DNA of 64,000 nucleotides from Micromonospora lutea (GTDB lineage: Bacteria > Actinomycetota > Actinomycetes > Mycobacteriales > Micromonosporaceae). The stretch spans positions 62,001 to 126,000 of the forward strand of contig NZ_BOPB01000005.1 in NCBI RefSeq assembly GCF_016863535.1, read 5' to 3'. The position numbers and the translations under genes are program-made. The notes below the pieces were generated by a model, which was not told the origin of the DNA, searched no databases, and saw only the letters and a list, made by a program, of their open reading frames with translations. Positions 56,997 through 64,000 of this stretch are shown in pieces (position 1 is the stretch's first letter; each line of letters opens with the position of its first letter).

Positions 56997-57596
56997 CTAC
57001 CGAGGTGGCGGCTCGGTCAGCTCACCCAACTGGGTGTGCCGGCCGGCGAGGACGTCCCGAACCTTGTCGACCACCCCGACCGCCGGCTCGACGATCCGGT
57101 TCCACGGCGGGTTGTGCGGGACCGCCGGATGGGGGCGGGTCGGCGCCGCCTCCTCGGCGATCTCCAGCCGGTTACCGAGCCGGATCAGCTCCTCCTCGGT
57201 CGCGGCGGCGCAGAGCCGCTGCATCAGCGGGTCGACCGCACGGGCGTGCGCCTCGAGCCGGGCGGCGAGGTCGGGTAGCCCGTCGTCGGTCAGTCCCTGC
57301 AGGGCCCGAAGCAGCTCCACATCGCCGGCCAGCACCTCGTCGACCAGTGGGTTCGCGTCCTCGACGGCGTGCCGCACGGCCGGCAGAAGGTACTGCTCCT
57401 CTCCGGAGAGATGCCGAGACAGGGCGGCGACCAGGACGTCGCGACCATGCTCCGGGTCCGGTCCGGGCTCGATCAGCCGACGGGTCAACTCCAGCAACTG
57501 CCGGTGCTCCTCGGCGACGAGGTCGGCGATGCTGCGCCCGGTGGGCCGGTAGTCGTCGCCGGGGGTGGGCGGCAGTGGCGGCAGATGGACGGACAT
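56997..57596 (-). CDS. Hemerythrin HHE domain protein
   Basis: A 199-residue protein with the HHE four-helix fold: VAEEHRQLLELTRRLIE (about 27-43), ALSRHLSGEEQYLLPAVRHAVED (about 58-80) and a further His in EAHARAVD (about 115-122). The His/Glu pattern suits a non-heme diiron site for O2 or redox sensing. ATG 57596 has a GGAGG site five bases upstream. A clear SigB/SigF-type promoter lies upstream. It is followed by the LysR gene with a 77-base gap. Confidence 0.85.
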   Translation of the reverse strand: MSVHLPPLPPTPGDDYRPTGRSIADLVAEEHRQLLELTRRLIEPGPDPEHGRDVLVAALSRHLSGEEQYLLPAVRHAVEDANPLVDEVLAGDVELLRALQGLTDDGLPDLAARLEAHARAVDPLMQRLCAAATEEELIRLGNRLEIAEEAAPTRPHPAVPHNPPWNRIVEPAVGVVDKVRDVLAGRHTQLGELTEPPPR

Positions 57597-57661
57597 GGTC
57601 GCCTCCTGGGCGGGCGGGGCAGCGACGAGGTGGTCTCGGCGGACGTCGGGCAGGCGCGGCA

Positions 57662-57687
57662 GTACCCGCAGCCGCCCGAACCGAAAC
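57662..57687 (-). promoter_or_regulatory. SigB/SigF-type promoter of the hemerythrin gene
   Basis: Minus strand: GTTT (57684-57687), 16 bases, GGGTAC (57662-57667), 65 bases before the ATG at 57596. Fits the pattern well. Confidence 0.7.
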
Positions 57688-57764
57688 TTGGCGCGGTGTC
57701 CAGGAACGTTGGCGGTGTCGCGGCGACGTTCCTGGTGACCGCACCAGGCTGATATGAAGGCACG

Positions 57765-59093
57765 ATGACGAGCGACGCCCACGCCGCATTTCCCGCGCCG
57801 ACCGACGAGGTCGTCGAGCTGTGCCGGGACCTGCTGCGCATCGACACCACGAACACCGGCGACAACGCCACCAGCGTCGGCGAACGCGGCGCGGCGGAGT
57901 ACGTCGCGGAGAAGCTCACCGACGTCGGCATCACCCCGGTCATCCACGAGTCCGCGCCGGGGCGGGCCAACGTGGTCGCCCGGATACCCGGCACCGACCC
58001 CAGCCGGGGCGCGTTGCTCGTGCACGGGCACCTGGACGTCGTACCGGCCGACGCCGACGAGTGGTCGGTGCACCCGTTCTCCGGCGAGGTGCGCGACGGC
58101 TACCTGTGGGGTCGGGGCGCCATCGACATGAAGGACTTCGACGCCATGGTCCTCGCGGTGGTGCGGGACTGGCAGCGTACGGGGGTGCGCCCGCCACGGG
58201 ACATCGTGCTCGCGTTCACCGCCGACGAGGAGGCGGGCAGCGAGTACGGCGCGCACTTCCTGACCACCCGGCACCGTGACCTCTTCGACGGCTGCACCGA
58301 GGCCATCGGTGAGGTGGGCGGCTTCTCCTACACGGTGGACCCGTCGCGGCGGCTCTACCTCATCGAGACCGCCCAGAAGGGCATCGACTGGCTGCGGCTG
58401 CACGCCCGGGGCCGGCCCGGGCACGGCTCGATGCTGCACGACGACAACGCCGTCACCGCGCTGGCCGAGGCGGTGGCCCGGATCGGTCGGCACCGCTTCC
58501 CGGTGGTGGTCACCGACACCGTGCGCGCCTTCCTGGAGGAGGTCTCCGAGGTGCTCGGCATAGAGCTGGACCCGGACGACCCGGAGGCCGCCATCGCCAA
58601 GCTCGGCCCGATCGCCAACATCATCGGCGCCACCATCCGCAACACCGCGAATCCGACCCGGCTCGCCGCCGGTTACAAGGACAACGTCATCCCCGGCCGG
58701 GCCAGCGCCACCATCGACTGCCGCAGCCTGCCCGGCCAGTCGGAGCTGTTGGAGCGGCAGTTGCGCGAGCTGATCGGCCCGGACATCGCCATCGAGTACG
58801 TCCAGCGGCAGCCGGCGCTGGAAACCACCTTCGACGGCGAACTGGTCGCGGCGATGGCCGCCGCGCTGCGGGCCGAGGACCCGGGCGCCCGACCGGTGCC
58901 GTACATGCTCTCCGGCGGCACCGACGCGAAGGCCTTCGCCCAACTGGGCATCCGCTGCTTCGGGTTCGCCCCGCTGCGGCTGCCGGCCGACCTGAACTTC
59001 TCGGCGCTGTTCCACGGCATCGACGAGCGGGTTCCGGTGGACGGACTACAGTTCGGCGTGCGGGTTCTCGACCGGTTCCTGCGTACCTGTTAA
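57765..59093 (+). CDS. M20/M25/M40 metallopeptidase
   Basis: A 442-residue co-catalytic dizinc hydrolase of the M20 family: His89-x-Asp91 (VHGHLDVVPAD), the bridging Asp121 (RGAIDMKDF), the catalytic Glu155-Glu156 (TADEEAGS), and C-terminal His (ALFHGIDER). The dimerisation insert lies at about 210-320. Actinobacterial homologues are annotated as dipeptidases or acetylornithine-deacetylase-like; the substrate here is unknown. ATG 57765 follows GAAGG loosely. Divergent from the hemerythrin gene. Confidence 0.92.
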   Translation: MTSDAHAAFPAPTDEVVELCRDLLRIDTTNTGDNATSVGERGAAEYVAEKLTDVGITPVIHESAPGRANVVARIPGTDPSRGALLVHGHLDVVPADADEWSVHPFSGEVRDGYLWGRGAIDMKDFDAMVLAVVRDWQRTGVRPPRDIVLAFTADEEAGSEYGAHFLTTRHRDLFDGCTEAIGEVGGFSYTVDPSRRLYLIETAQKGIDWLRLHARGRPGHGSMLHDDNAVTALAEAVARIGRHRFPVVVTDTVRAFLEEVSEVLGIELDPDDPEAAIAKLGPIANIIGATIRNTANPTRLAAGYKDNVIPGRASATIDCRSLPGQSELLERQLRELIGPDIAIEYVQRQPALETTFDGELVAAMAAALRAEDPGARPVPYMLSGGTDAKAFAQLGIRCFGFAPLRLPADLNFSALFHGIDERVPVDGLQFGVRVLDRFLRTC

Positions 59094-59096
59094 CGG

Positions 59097-59143
59097 GCGT
59101 CCGGTTGGACGCCCTACCTGCTGTTTCGCGTCCGGGTGGACGC
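59097..59143. repeat. Two tandem GCGTCC-loop-GGACGC hairpins
   Basis: GCGTCC-GGTT-GGACGC (59097-59112) and GCGTCC-GGGT-GGACGC (59128-59143), 31 bases apart, differ only in one loop base. They begin four bases after the M20 stop, so they may terminate that gene; the duplication is unusual. Confidence 0.65.
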
Positions 59144-59178
59144 GACAACCTGGATTCTTCGTGAAGGGGACGCCTCAC

Positions 59179-59832
59179 ATGACCGACCAGCACGGCGAGC
59201 TGGACGCCGCCCTCGAGCGCGTGATCGAAGCGGCCCGTCACCATCTCGCCGCCGTCCGGGCCGCGCAGGGCCGGATCGACGACGACGACGTCTGGCAGGC
59301 GTACGTCGCGTTGAACAACGCGTCGTTCGCCTACGACGAGCAACTCATGGACGCCTTCGGCGAAGTCACCCCGTGGGATGTCGAGTCCATCGATCCGGAC
59401 GAGGCGGATCAGCGTTTCGCCGGTGGCGAGGGAGTCGAGTCGACCGACCCGCACTCGCAGGTGATCTCCGTACGTCAGCGGCGTGACTACCGGGTGCCGA
59501 GCGTCTCCGCGCTGATCCGGGTCGCCGAGGCGGCCCGCCGGGAAGGCGTACCCGGTGACGAGGAGGTGCCGCCGGTGGAGGGCGTCGGCGAGGCGGTGCT
59601 GGAACTGTTGCAGAGCGGCGACGGTTCACTCGGCGCGCTCGACGTGCCGGAGCTGGAGCCGCTCGACGGTGTGGTGATGGTCAGCGAGGTCGGTACGCCG
59701 GTCGACCTGGAGTCCTTCGCCGACGACGACCCGGTTGGTCCGTTCCAGCCGGGCCCCGACGATCGGCTGGTCGGTCGCCTCGACGAGCACCCGTTCCTGG
59801 AACTCGACGACGAGCACGACCACGTGCACTGA
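59179..59832 (+). CDS. Acidic protein, unknown, 217 aa
   Basis: A 217-residue acidic protein without signal or membrane helices. The first 60 residues are helical (LDAALERVIEAARHHLAAVR, then VWQAYVALNNASFAYDEQLM). The middle is polar with VISVRQRRDYRVPSVSALIRVAEAAR, and the C-terminus is Asp/Glu/His-rich (DDEHDHVH). Not recognised beyond actinobacterial hypothetical proteins. ATG 59179 follows GAAGGGGA. A strong terminator follows. Confidence 0.65.
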   Translation: MTDQHGELDAALERVIEAARHHLAAVRAAQGRIDDDDVWQAYVALNNASFAYDEQLMDAFGEVTPWDVESIDPDEADQRFAGGEGVESTDPHSQVISVRQRRDYRVPSVSALIRVAEAARREGVPGDEEVPPVEGVGEAVLELLQSGDGSLGALDVPELEPLDGVVMVSEVGTPVDLESFADDDPVGPFQPGPDDRLVGRLDEHPFLELDDEHDHVH

Positions 59833-59854
59833 CGGCACCGGCGCACCGACCGGT

Positions 59855-59891
59855 CACCGGTCGGGATCGGCGCAACCGATCCCGACCGGTG
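59855..59891. terminator. Bidirectional hairpin terminator
   Basis: Perfect 15-bp arms (59855-59869 CACCGGTCGGGATCG; 59877-59891) with a 7-base loop, between convergent genes. The strongest terminator-like hairpin in the window. Confidence 0.85.
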
Positions 59892-59921
59892 GGTGCCCGG
59901 GCGGGTGAGAGCGCCGGCGGG

Positions 59922-60113
59922 TCAGTACGACAGGCCCGGCTGTGGCTGGTTGACCCGTCGACGGCGCAGCACCACCTGCCGCGTACCGTCTCGGAACAGC
60001 CGCACCCGGGCCAGTTCCCAGCCGGAGAACTCCGCCTGGATCGCCAACTGCGCCGCGGCGGTCAACCGGTCGACGTTCGGCGGTAACCGCAGCGGCGCGT
60101 ATTCGTAGTCCAT
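59922..60113 (-). CDS. DUF5703 family protein
   Basis: A 63-residue protein starting MDYEYAPLRLPPNVDRLTAA with EFSGWELARVRLFRDGTRQVVLRRRR, the pattern of DUF5703, a short family found throughout actinobacteria. The WELARVR-type strand recalls DUF4177-like small beta folds. Function unknown. ATG 60113; 54 bases downstream of the aldo/keto reductase stop on the same strand. Convergent with the acidic protein gene. Confidence 0.8.
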   Translation of the reverse strand: MDYEYAPLRLPPNVDRLTAAAQLAIQAEFSGWELARVRLFRDGTRQVVLRRRRVNQPQPGLSY

Positions 60114-60167
60114 GGGCCCATGCTGCCCAGCCCGAGCCCTCGGGCGCCACCCTCGACCGGGTGATGC

Positions 60168-61139
60168 TCAACCATCGCGTTCCGGATAGCCGACCTCCAG
60201 CGCCGAAACGTCGTCCAACGCCGTGGTGATCTCGTCGGGCAGGGTCATCCGTTCCACCTGGAGCGCCCCGAGCAACTGCCCGGAGGTACGCGCGCCGAGG
60301 ATCGGCGCGGTCACTCCCGGCCGGTCCCGGATCCAGGCCAGCGCCACCTCCAGCGGGGAGACGCCGAGGCCACTCGCGGCGGTGGCCACCGCCTCCACGA
60401 TGCTGGAGCAGCGCGGCTCCAGGTAGGTGGCGACAAAGCGCTCGAAATGCGGCGACACCGCCCGCGAGTCCGCCGGTCGGCCGTGCCGGTACTTGCCGGT
60501 GAGCACCCCACGGCCCAACGGCGACCAGGGCAGCACACCCAGCCCGAGCGCCTCGCAGGCGGGCAGCACCTCCCGCTCCACGCCTCGCTCCAGGAGGGAG
60601 TACTCCACCTGTGCGGCCACCACCGGTGCTCGCCCGGGCCAGGCCGCCTGCCAGGCCGCCGCCCGGGCGGTCTGCCAGCCGGAGAAGTTCGACACGCCGA
60701 CGTAGCGCACCCGACCACTGGCCACCGCGTGATCCAGTGCCGCGAGGGTCTCCTCCAGCGGGGTCTGCGGGTCGTAGCAGTGCACCTGGAACAGGTCGAC
60801 GTGGTCGGTGCCCAACCGTCGCAGCGAGGCGTCCAGGGTACGCAGCAGGTGCCCACGGGAGCCGTCCCGGCGGCGGTCGCCACCCGGCCGAAGCCCCGCC
60901 TTCGTCGCGATCAACAGATCCTCGCGGGGGACCAGGGTGCCCAGCAGCGAGCCGATCACCGATTCGGCGTCGCCGTCGCCGTACACGTCGGCAGTGTCGA
61001 TCAGGTTGCCGCCGGCGTCGAGATAACTCTTCAGTTGCGCGGCCGCGTCGTCGGCGTCGGTGTCCCGGCCCCAGGTCATGGTGCCGAGCGCGAGCCGGGA
61101 AACCGCCAGCCCGCTTCGGCCGAGCGGTCGCTGCTGCAT
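60168..61139 (-). CDS. Aldo/keto reductase
   Basis: NADPH-dependent reductase of 323 residues with the AKR barrel tetrad Asp48 and Tyr53 (IDTADVYG), Lys80 (IATKAG) and His120 (LFQVHCYD). VGVSNFSGWQ and the C-terminal PILGARTSGQL cofactor loop are present. The substrate is unknown; such enzymes reduce many aldehydes and ketones. ATG 61139. Divergent from the LLM oxidoreductase, across 167 bases. Confidence 0.93.
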   Translation of the reverse strand: MQQRPLGRSGLAVSRLALGTMTWGRDTDADDAAAQLKSYLDAGGNLIDTADVYGDGDAESVIGSLLGTLVPREDLLIATKAGLRPGGDRRRDGSRGHLLRTLDASLRRLGTDHVDLFQVHCYDPQTPLEETLAALDHAVASGRVRYVGVSNFSGWQTARAAAWQAAWPGRAPVVAAQVEYSLLERGVEREVLPACEALGLGVLPWSPLGRGVLTGKYRHGRPADSRAVSPHFERFVATYLEPRCSSIVEAVATAASGLGVSPLEVALAWIRDRPGVTAPILGARTSGQLLGALQVERMTLPDEITTALDDVSALEVGYPERDG

Positions 61140-61306
61140 GGGTGAACCTTATTTCGAACAGGGCCGGACCGATATCCTCGCTCCCGTCAAGTCTGCCCGG
61201 CGGTTCGTGTTCCCGCTCGTCCGGGTCGGACGACTCGGTGAGCCGGTGATCGTCCCCTTCACCGACATTGCGTAACCTGGTGCGACTGCGGATGGGGGAG
61301 GACTCT

Positions 61307-62359
61307 GTGCGACTCGGGCTAAACCTCGGATACCAGACAGCCTGGAGCACGCCGGCGGATCATCTGGCCATGGCTCAGGAGGCGGACCGGCTCGGCTACT
61401 CGGTGGTGTGGGTGGCGGAGGCCTACGGCTCCGACTCGCCGAGCATGCTTTCCTGGATGGCCGGGCAGACCGAGCGGATCGATATCGGCAGCGCGGTGAT
61501 GCAGATTCCGGCTCGGACGCCCGCGATGACCGCGATGACCGCGGCCACCATCGACTCGCTCTCCGGCGGCCGGTTCCGGCTCGGCCTGGGCGTCTCCGGG
61601 CCGCAGGTCTCCGAGGGCTGGCACGGCGTGCGGTTCGGCAAGCCGCTGGCCCGCACCCGGGAGTACGTGGACATCGTCAAGCTGGCGGTGGGCCGCAAGG
61701 AGGTCGCCTACGACGGCGAGTTCTACACGCTGCCACTGCCCGACGGCCCCGGCAAGGCACTGCGGCTGGGCTTCCACCCGCCGCGCGAGCACATCCCGAT
61801 CTACCTGGCCGCGGTGGGCCCGAAGAACCTGGAACTGGCCGGCGAGATCGCCGACGGCTGGTTGGCCGTCTTCTACGCCCCCGAGTTCGCCGAGGAGCAG
61901 CTCGCGGCGGTGCGCGCCGGCCGGGCCAAGGTCGGCAAGGACCTCGCCGGCTTCGACGTGGTGCCGTCCGTGCCGGTCGTCATCGGCGACGACCTGAACT
62001 CCTGCGCCGAGCTGGTCCGCTGGTACGCGGCGCTGTACGTCGGCGGCATGGGCAGCCGCCAGCAGAACTTCTACAACCAGTTGGCCACCCGGATGGGCTA
62101 CGGCGACGCCGCCCGCGAGGTGCAGGAGCTCTACCTGGCCAAGCGGCAGCGCGACGCCGCGGCCGCCGTGCCGATGGAGTTCATCGACCGGACCTCGCTG
62201 CTCGGCCCGAAGGAGCGCATCGCCGACCGGATGCGCGAGTACGCCGAGGCCGGTGTCACCACCCTGTCGGTGACCCTCTTCGCCGCCGACCGTGACACCG
62301 GTGTGCAGACCCTGCGGACCGTCGCCGAGGCGCTGGACCTCTCAGGAGTCGGGGAGTGA
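61307..62359 (+). CDS. LLM-class F420-dependent oxidoreductase
   Basis: Luciferase-like monooxygenase-fold protein of 350 residues: [21 protein letters not shown] start, [47 protein letters not shown]. These motifs match the F420-dependent MER/FGD-like branch (Rv0953c-type) of the LLM family. It should use coenzyme F420 in the cytosol; the substrate is unknown. I use GTG 61307 (GGGGGAGG site) over the nominal GTG 13 codons upstream. The last four bases overlap the uppP start, so the two are coupled. Confidence 0.88.
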   Translation: MRLGLNLGYQTAWSTPADHLAMAQEADRLGYSVVWVAEAYGSDSPSMLSWMAGQTERIDIGSAVMQIPARTPAMTAMTAATIDSLSGGRFRLGLGVSGPQVSEGWHGVRFGKPLARTREYVDIVKLAVGRKEVAYDGEFYTLPLPDGPGKALRLGFHPPREHIPIYLAAVGPKNLELAGEIADGWLAVFYAPEFAEEQLAAVRAGRAKVGKDLAGFDVVPSVPVVIGDDLNSCAELVRWYAALYVGGMGSRQQNFYNQLATRMGYGDAAREVQELYLAKRQRDAAAAVPMEFIDRTSLLGPKERIADRMREYAEAGVTTLSVTLFAADRDTGVQTLRTVAEALDLSGVGE

Positions 62360-63192
62360 CCTGGATCGAGGCCATCGTCCTGGGTATCGTCCAGGGCCTG
62401 ACCGAGTTCCTTCCGGTCAGCTCGTCGGGGCATCTGCGGATCACCTCGGCGATCTTCTTCGAGCAGGACGCCGGCGCGTCCTTCACCGCGGTCACCCAGC
62501 TGGGCACCGAGGCGGCGGTGCTGCTGTACTTCGCCAAGGACATCTGGCGCATCGGCCGGACCTGGATCATCGGAATCTGGGACAAATCCGTCCGTTCCAG
62601 CCTGGACTACCGCATGGGCTGGTACGTGATCGTCGGTTCGATCCCGATCGGGGCGCTCGGCTTCCTGTTCAAGGACCAGATCCGGGAGACCGCCCGCAAC
62701 CTGTACGTGGTGGCCACCACCCTGATCGTCTTCGCCTTCGTGCTCGCCTTCGCCGAGTACTGGGGCCGGCAGACCCGGACCCTGCGGGACTTCCGGATGC
62801 GCGACGGTGTGGTGATGGGCTTCGCCCAGTCGCTGGCGCTCATCCCGGGCGTGTCCCGCTCCGGGGCGACCCTCACCTTCGGTCTGTTCCTGAACCTCAC
62901 CCGGGAGACCGCGGCCCGCTACTCGTTCCTGCTGGCCATTCCGGCGGTAGTGATGTCCGGGGTGTTCAGCCTCGGCGACGTCTTCGAACCGGCGGCGCCC
63001 GGCACCTCGGCGCCGACGGTCGCGCAGATGGTCGTGGCCACGCTCATCGCGTTCGGTGTCGGCTACGCGGCCATCGCCTGGCTGCTGCGCTATGTCGCGC
63101 ACCACACCCTGTACATCTTCGTGCTCTACCGGGTCGCGGTCGGCACGCTCGTCCTGGCCCTGCTGTTGACGGGGACGATCAGCGCTACCTGA
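62356..63192 (+). CDS. uppP: Undecaprenyl-diphosphatase UppP (BacA)
   Basis: Integral-membrane phosphatase of 278 residues that recycles undecaprenyl diphosphate for peptidoglycan synthesis. The two family signatures are [11 protein letters not shown] (17-27) and PGVSRSGAT (164-172), with about eight membrane helices. High-level expression of this family confers bacitracin resistance. GTG 62356 overlaps the LLM gene by four bases. In mycobacteria-related genomes uppP also sits next to an LLM oxidoreductase and a histidine phosphatase, as here. Confidence 0.96.
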   Translation: MTWIEAIVLGIVQGLTEFLPVSSSGHLRITSAIFFEQDAGASFTAVTQLGTEAAVLLYFAKDIWRIGRTWIIGIWDKSVRSSLDYRMGWYVIVGSIPIGALGFLFKDQIRETARNLYVVATTLIVFAFVLAFAEYWGRQTRTLRDFRMRDGVVMGFAQSLALIPGVSRSGATLTFGLFLNLTRETAARYSFLLAIPAVVMSGVFSLGDVFEPAAPGTSAPTVAQMVVATLIAFGVGYAAIAWLLRYVAHHTLYIFVLYRVAVGTLVLALLLTGTISAT

Positions 63193-63204
63193 GTGGGTGG
63201 TTGC

Positions 63205-63252
63205 GGCTGGGGGGACGGTGGCTGGTTCGAGTGGTTGCGGTCGCCCCCAGCC
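63205..63252. terminator. Hairpin after uppP
   Basis: GGCTGGGGG (63205-63213) and CCCCCAGCC (63244-63252) pair with a 30-base loop, 12 bases after the uppP stop. The remaining 200 bases up to the phosphatase gene hold no credible gene. Confidence 0.45.
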
Positions 63253-63450
63253 TGACCTGGTCGGCCGCCGCCCGGAGGTGCAGGCCAGCCAGGGGTGGGA
63301 CCGTGCGCGGTGGTGGGGTGGTCCGCAATCTTGGTCCCGAACCGCCCACCAGAGGGCCGAACTGCAACAAGATCCGAACGGACGGGTGTGGTTCCGGTTG
63401 CTGTCGGGGAGTTCGGCACCGCCCTGAGGGGTGTGGGGTGAGGGCCTAGG

Positions 63451-64000
63451 GTGGTGCGGGTGGCGACACTTCTGCTTCTGCGGCACGGACGGACCACCGC
63501 GAACGCCGACGGTGGCCTCGCCGGCCGGCAGCCCGTCGAACTGGACGAAACCGGTCGCGCCCAGGCCGCCGCCGTCGGTGAGCGGTTGCGGACGGTGCCG
63601 CTGTCGGCCGTGGTGACCAGCCCGCTGATCCGCTGCCGGCAGACCCTGGAGCTGGCGCTGCCCCAGGCGTCGCCGGTGGTGGAGGAGGGTCTGATCGAGT
63701 GCGGGTACGGCAGCTGGGAGGGGCAGCCCCTGAAGAAGCTGGCCAAGGAGCCGCTCTGGCCGGTGGTGCAGCAGCATCCCAGCGCCGCTGTCTTCCCCGA
63801 CGGGGAGGCGATGGCCCAGATGGCGGCCCGCGCGGTCGCGGCGGTACGCGACTGGGACACCCGGCTGACCGCCCAGCACGGCCCGGAGGCGGTCTGGCTG
63901 GCCTGCAGCCACGGGGACGTGATCAAGGCCATCGTCGCCGACGCCCTCGGCGTACACCTGGATCTCTTTCAGCGGATCGTGGTGGACCCGGCGTCGGTGA
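63451..64000 (+). CDS. Histidine phosphatase (MSMEG_4193-like), 3' partial
   Basis: Phosphoglycerate-mutase-like phosphatase cut by the window end. LLLLRHGRTTANADGGLAG holds the RHG motif with the phosphorylated His; TSPLIRCRQT, the catalytic Glu in LIECGYGSWEG, and CSHGD with the second His follow. It matches the actinobacterial MSMEG_4193 family, usually paired with uppP and an LLM oxidoreductase. Starts at GTG 63451, 63454 or 63460 are possible; GAGGG at about 63440 favours the first. It is too short to appear as a stop-bounded frame because the end is missing. Confidence 0.85.
   Translation, partial: MVRVATLLLLRHGRTTANADGGLAGRQPVELDETGRAQAAAVGERLRTVPLSAVVTSPLIRCRQTLELALPQASPVVEEGLIECGYGSWEGQPLKKLAKEPLWPVVQQHPSAAVFPDGEAMAQMAARAVAAVRDWDTRLTAQHGPEAVWLACSHGDVIKAIVADALGVHLDLFQRIVVDPASV

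Overview
The window is a roughly 73% GC stretch of an actinobacterial chromosome. Gene content points to the Micromonosporaceae, most likely Micromonospora or a close relative: GpgS, SecA2, an F420-type LLM oxidoreductase, an ANTAR regulator, DUF5703/DUF6069/DUF2267/DUF3140 proteins, leaderless GTG starts, and short palindromes of kinds I associate with this family's intergenic regions. This is a judgement from family knowledge, not a database match. There is no rRNA, tRNA, CRISPR array, prophage or intact transposase. Both ends cut genes: glgX lacks its start and a histidine phosphatase lacks its end.

Layout. 1-5.9 kb: glgX-treY-treZ, the glycogen-to-trehalose route. 6-8.5 kb: a DUF559/AbiEi-like protein, a perfect AT-rich hairpin, and an ECF sigma factor with a DUF6069 membrane protein. 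8.6-17.7 kb: extracellular-type enzymes (amidase with a seven-repeat propeller, Tat-type esterase, DUF4185 protein, divergent S1 and S8 proteases) and argG. 17.7-20.9 kb: a three-gene regulator operon whose promoter abuts a decapitated class A beta-lactamase. 21-27.4 kb: a GCS2 ligase, small membrane proteins, a baeRF/Vms1-like protein coupled to a minimal TPP enzyme, and an unknown protein. 27.6-36.6 kb: a SigB/SigF-type sigma factor, orphan ctaD, a STAS-HATPase fusion, gpgS, secA2, an ANTAR regulator and DUF2231. 36.7-43.3 kb: methyltransferase, sulfur genes (cysteine dioxygenase, rhodanese) behind a perfect operator, two receiver-less OmpR-type DNA-binding proteins, a P-loop-less kinase, a DksA-like protein, and a decayed patch with a DUF72 fragment and a TIR-bounded element. 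43.3-52.4 kb: PIG-L deacetylase, an MFS exporter behind a MerR-type promoter, a repeat peptide with a JmjC oxygenase, and a four-gene FtsK/EccC-like cassette. 52.5-64 kb: a ClpC-like ATPase operon, LysR, hemerythrin, M20 peptidase, aldo/keto reductase, LLM oxidoreductase, uppP and the phosphatase.

Four observations deserve most attention. (1) Six genes in the second half carry GTTT-N15/16-GGGTA promoters of the SigB/SigF type (ANTAR, DUF2231, DksA-like, ClpC-like, hemerythrin, STAS-HATPase), with a weaker match at ctaD, and a SigB/SigF-type sigma factor lies at 27.6 kb; together they read as a local stress regulon. (2) The cassette at 47.2-51.8 kb has a three-module cytosolic FtsK ATPase, an 86-residue helical protein, a coiled-coil membrane protein and an unknown partner. 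It resembles a type VII secretion core without being one, and is my best candidate for an undescribed system. (3) An 80-residue protein made of three 21-residue repeats sits 9 bp before a JmjC-type oxygenase, which suggests an enzyme-substrate pair. (4) Palindromic intergenic repeats recur at several points.
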